Of a stretch of 64,000 nucleotides of DNA, positions 62,660 to 64,000 are shown piece by piece. This DNA comes from Competibacter_A sp002352125 (GTDB lineage: Bacteria; Pseudomonadota; Gammaproteobacteria; Competibacterales; Competibacteraceae): positions 1 to 64,000 of the forward strand of contig DAOROA010000004.1 in assembly GCA_035441325.1 (NCBI GenBank), written 5' to 3'. The translations under genes and the position numbers were made by a program. How positions within the stretch are numbered: position 1 is the first letter of the stretch; every line of letters starts with the position of its first letter. The notes beneath the pieces are model-generated. The model was given only the letters and a program-made list of their open reading frames with translations, did no database searches and was not told the origin of the DNA.

Positions 62660-63109
62660 TCAATCCGACTGCGGCCCACTATCACCGCGCGTCCTGCTCA
62701 TGGCCAAGGTGTTCACTCCATCCCGCACTTGGTACTCGACTGAATCCACGCAGGATTTGATGATGGTCAAGCCGCGACCGCGCATGTGCCAAGTCTCCGG
62801 ACTGGCCGGATCCGGCTCCACAAATTCTTCTGTGGCCAGTTTCTGCGGATCCATGGCTTCCCCTCCATCGCGCACCAACAAGCTGACCCGCCCCGCAGCG
62901 AGCTGGAACTCCACGACTATCAGATGGCCGGGCTGGTTGCGGTAAGCGTGTTCGAGCGCGTTGTTGACGGCCTCGACCACGGCCAACTCGATCTTGGCGA
63001 TGTCGGCTGCGGATAAGCCCGCCAGCCGGCACAAGCCTTGCACGGCACAACTGAGTAGTTCGATGCATTCGGGTCGGCTTTCGATAGCCAAGCTGATTGT
63101 CTGGGTCAT
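62660..63109 (-). CDS. RsbW-like anti-sigma serine kinase
   Basis: A 149-residue GHKL ATPase-type kinase. The N box is in VEAVNNALEHAYR, followed by VRDGGEAMD and GRGLTIIKSCVD. It should phosphorylate the STAS protein downstream. The ATG overlaps the PP2C phosphatase stop (ATGA), so translation is coupled. No sigma factor gene lies within the window, so its target could be a c-di-GMP or other effector. Confidence 0.9.
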   Translation of the reverse strand: MTQTISLAIESRPECIELLSCAVQGLCRLAGLSAADIAKIELAVVEAVNNALEHAYRNQPGHLIVVEFQLAAGRVSLLVRDGGEAMDPQKLATEEFVEPDPASPETWHMRGRGLTIIKSCVDSVEYQVRDGVNTLAMSRTRGDSGPQSD

Positions 63110-64000
63110 GGCTGTGGTTCGCGCTCCAATACCAGCAAAGTGATATCGTCTTGGTGATTATCGTCGCCTTTCCACGCTCGAAGCGCTTGCCCGACGCGCT
63201 CGGTCACTGCCGAAACTGGCAGATCGGCTGTTTCTTCCAGTAGCTGCCTCAGCCGCAGCTCGGAAAACAGTTCGCCGGCAACGTTATCGCATTCGGTCAC
63301 ACCATCCGAATACAAAAATAGCCGATCACCGGGCGCCAGTTCGAAAGTCGTGATTTCGTATCCGATCTCGGGGAACATGCCAACGGGAAAACCGCTGCCA
63401 CCCATCAGTTTGGTTTGGCGGCTGGCGCGACTTAACCAAATCGGTTGAGGATGCCCGGCCAAGGTCAGATTCACCTGGCCGGAATGTAAATCCAGATTAC
63501 CGTAAATCATGGTAAAATATGGAAGTGGATCGATGTCCGATTGAAACCGCCGGTTCAACTCCCCCACCACTCGTTGCGGGATAGCCTCCTTGCCTAGACC
63601 GGTTTCCTGTCGGGACAGCCGTTTTTCCTCGGATCCTTGGGACAACAGCCGGCTCAGGGTAAAAGACAGCAGTGCGGCCGGCACGCCGTGACCGGCCACG
63701 TCGAGCTGATAAAAGCTCAGCAAACCCCCATCGCCGGTCACGAAGTAATCGAAAATATCGCCCGCAACGAAAGAGCTCGGTTGAAACAACCAATCGACTG
63801 TGATCGCGGGTAACCGTAGCGGGGGCGGTAGCAACGCCTTCTGCATGACGGCGGCCGACTCCAGGTCGCGACGAATGGTCGTGTACGCCTCGGACAGCGT
63901 GCGGTTGGCTTGGTCGAGGCGGTGGTTGCGCTCTTCCAGTTCTTCCTCCAGCCGCAAAATGCGCTCGCCGGCGCGAACGCGCACCCGCAGTTCTTCTCGG
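63106..64000 (-). CDS. PP2C (SpoIIE/RsbU-type) phosphatase, 5' end cut by window edge
   Basis: The visible part has a coiled linker (RILRLEEELEERN...) and a PP2C domain with VAGDIFDYF, DVAGHGVPAALLS, LTLAGHPQP and LYSDGVTECDN. The frame is open through the right edge (EELRVRVRAGER before the called start), and this linker is typical of receiver-PP2C response regulators, so an N-terminal receiver domain probably lies beyond 64000. It would dephosphorylate the STAS protein. Confidence 0.88.
   Translation of the reverse strand, partial: REELRVRVRAGERILRLEEELEERNHRLDQANRTLSEAYTTIRRDLESAAVMQKALLPPPLRLPAITVDWLFQPSSFVAGDIFDYFVTGDGGLLSFYQLDVAGHGVPAALLSFTLSRLLSQGSEEKRLSRQETGLGKEAIPQRVVGELNRRFQSDIDPLPYFTMIYGNLDLHSGQVNLTLAGHPQPIWLSRASRQTKLMGGSGFPVGMFPEIGYEITTFELAPGDRLFLYSDGVTECDNVAGELFSELRLRQLLEETADLPVSAVTERVGQALRAWKGDDNHQDDITLLVLEREPQP

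Overview
The window looks like a chromosome segment of a free-living, GC-rich gammaproteobacterium. The content is mostly housekeeping and environmental: purine synthesis, O2-independent ubiquinone hydroxylation (UbiU/UbiV), nitrate assimilation, cobalamin synthesis, and heavy second-messenger and Ser/Thr-kinase signalling. A Competibacter-like lineage would fit the gene mix, but that is inference and is not proven by the bases. I see no rRNA, no tRNA, no CRISPR array, no transposase and no phage genes. Intergenic space is short and many gene pairs overlap by 4 nt (ATGA).

Layout. 0-5.8 kb (minus): ubiV, ubiU, purD, purH and a beta carbonic anhydrase. 5.8-7.3 kb (plus): a YcgL-domain protein and an aminotransferase. 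7.4-10.4 kb (minus): the cobalt importer cbiM-cbiN-cbiQ-cbiO behind a cobalamin riboswitch whose downstream region can fold over the cbiM ribosome binding site. 10.7-13.1 kb: a lone receiver protein and a hybrid histidine kinase. 13.2-18.1 kb: a large unrecognised EF-hand-like membrane protein, an aquaporin with a clear terminator, and glpD. 18.4-27.1 kb: cobalamin corrin-ring genes (cbiX with a roughly 40-His tail, cbiC/cobH, cobL, cobI, a short cbiG, then cobJ). They are interrupted by a minus-strand block of a frameshifted GGDEF protein, an esterase and an NmrA-like reductase.

27.1-37.8 kb: NamZ-like muramidase and the nitrate assimilation block nasA-nirD-nirB (minus, with a good sigma-54 promoter match), divergent from a NarK-type transporter followed by a fused PP2C phosphatase/Ser-Thr kinase. 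37.8-42.0 kb (minus): an orphan solute-binding lipoprotein directly upstream of a membrane PAS-GGDEF-EAL protein. 42.3-46.4 kb (plus): an FtsX-like permease, a LolD-like ATPase and a Cys-containing polytopic membrane protein, then a Bcr/CflA efflux pump. 46.4-50.4 kb: a possible 50-codon leader ORF overlapping an SH3-type envelope protein, a molybdenum-carrier-like protein, a DUF188 protein, an acyl-CoA synthetase and a truncated RlpA-like fragment.

50.4-58.9 kb: a possible c-di-GMP-I-like RNA before a small lipoprotein; a GFA-family protein; a transmembrane Ser/Thr kinase coupled by ATGA to an OmpA-like lipoprotein; then PPTase, TPMT and MFS genes in tandem, and a YbgC-like thioesterase. 58.8-64.0 kb (minus): galE, a membrane coiled-coil protein, a response regulator ending in a membrane anchor, and a partner-switching trio (STAS, RsbW-like kinase, PP2C phosphatase). 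The phosphatase runs off the right edge.

The coherent themes are B12 (import of cobalt plus ring synthesis), nitrogen assimilation (siroheme-dependent NirB shares the tetrapyrrole precursor branch with B12), and envelope or second-messenger signalling.
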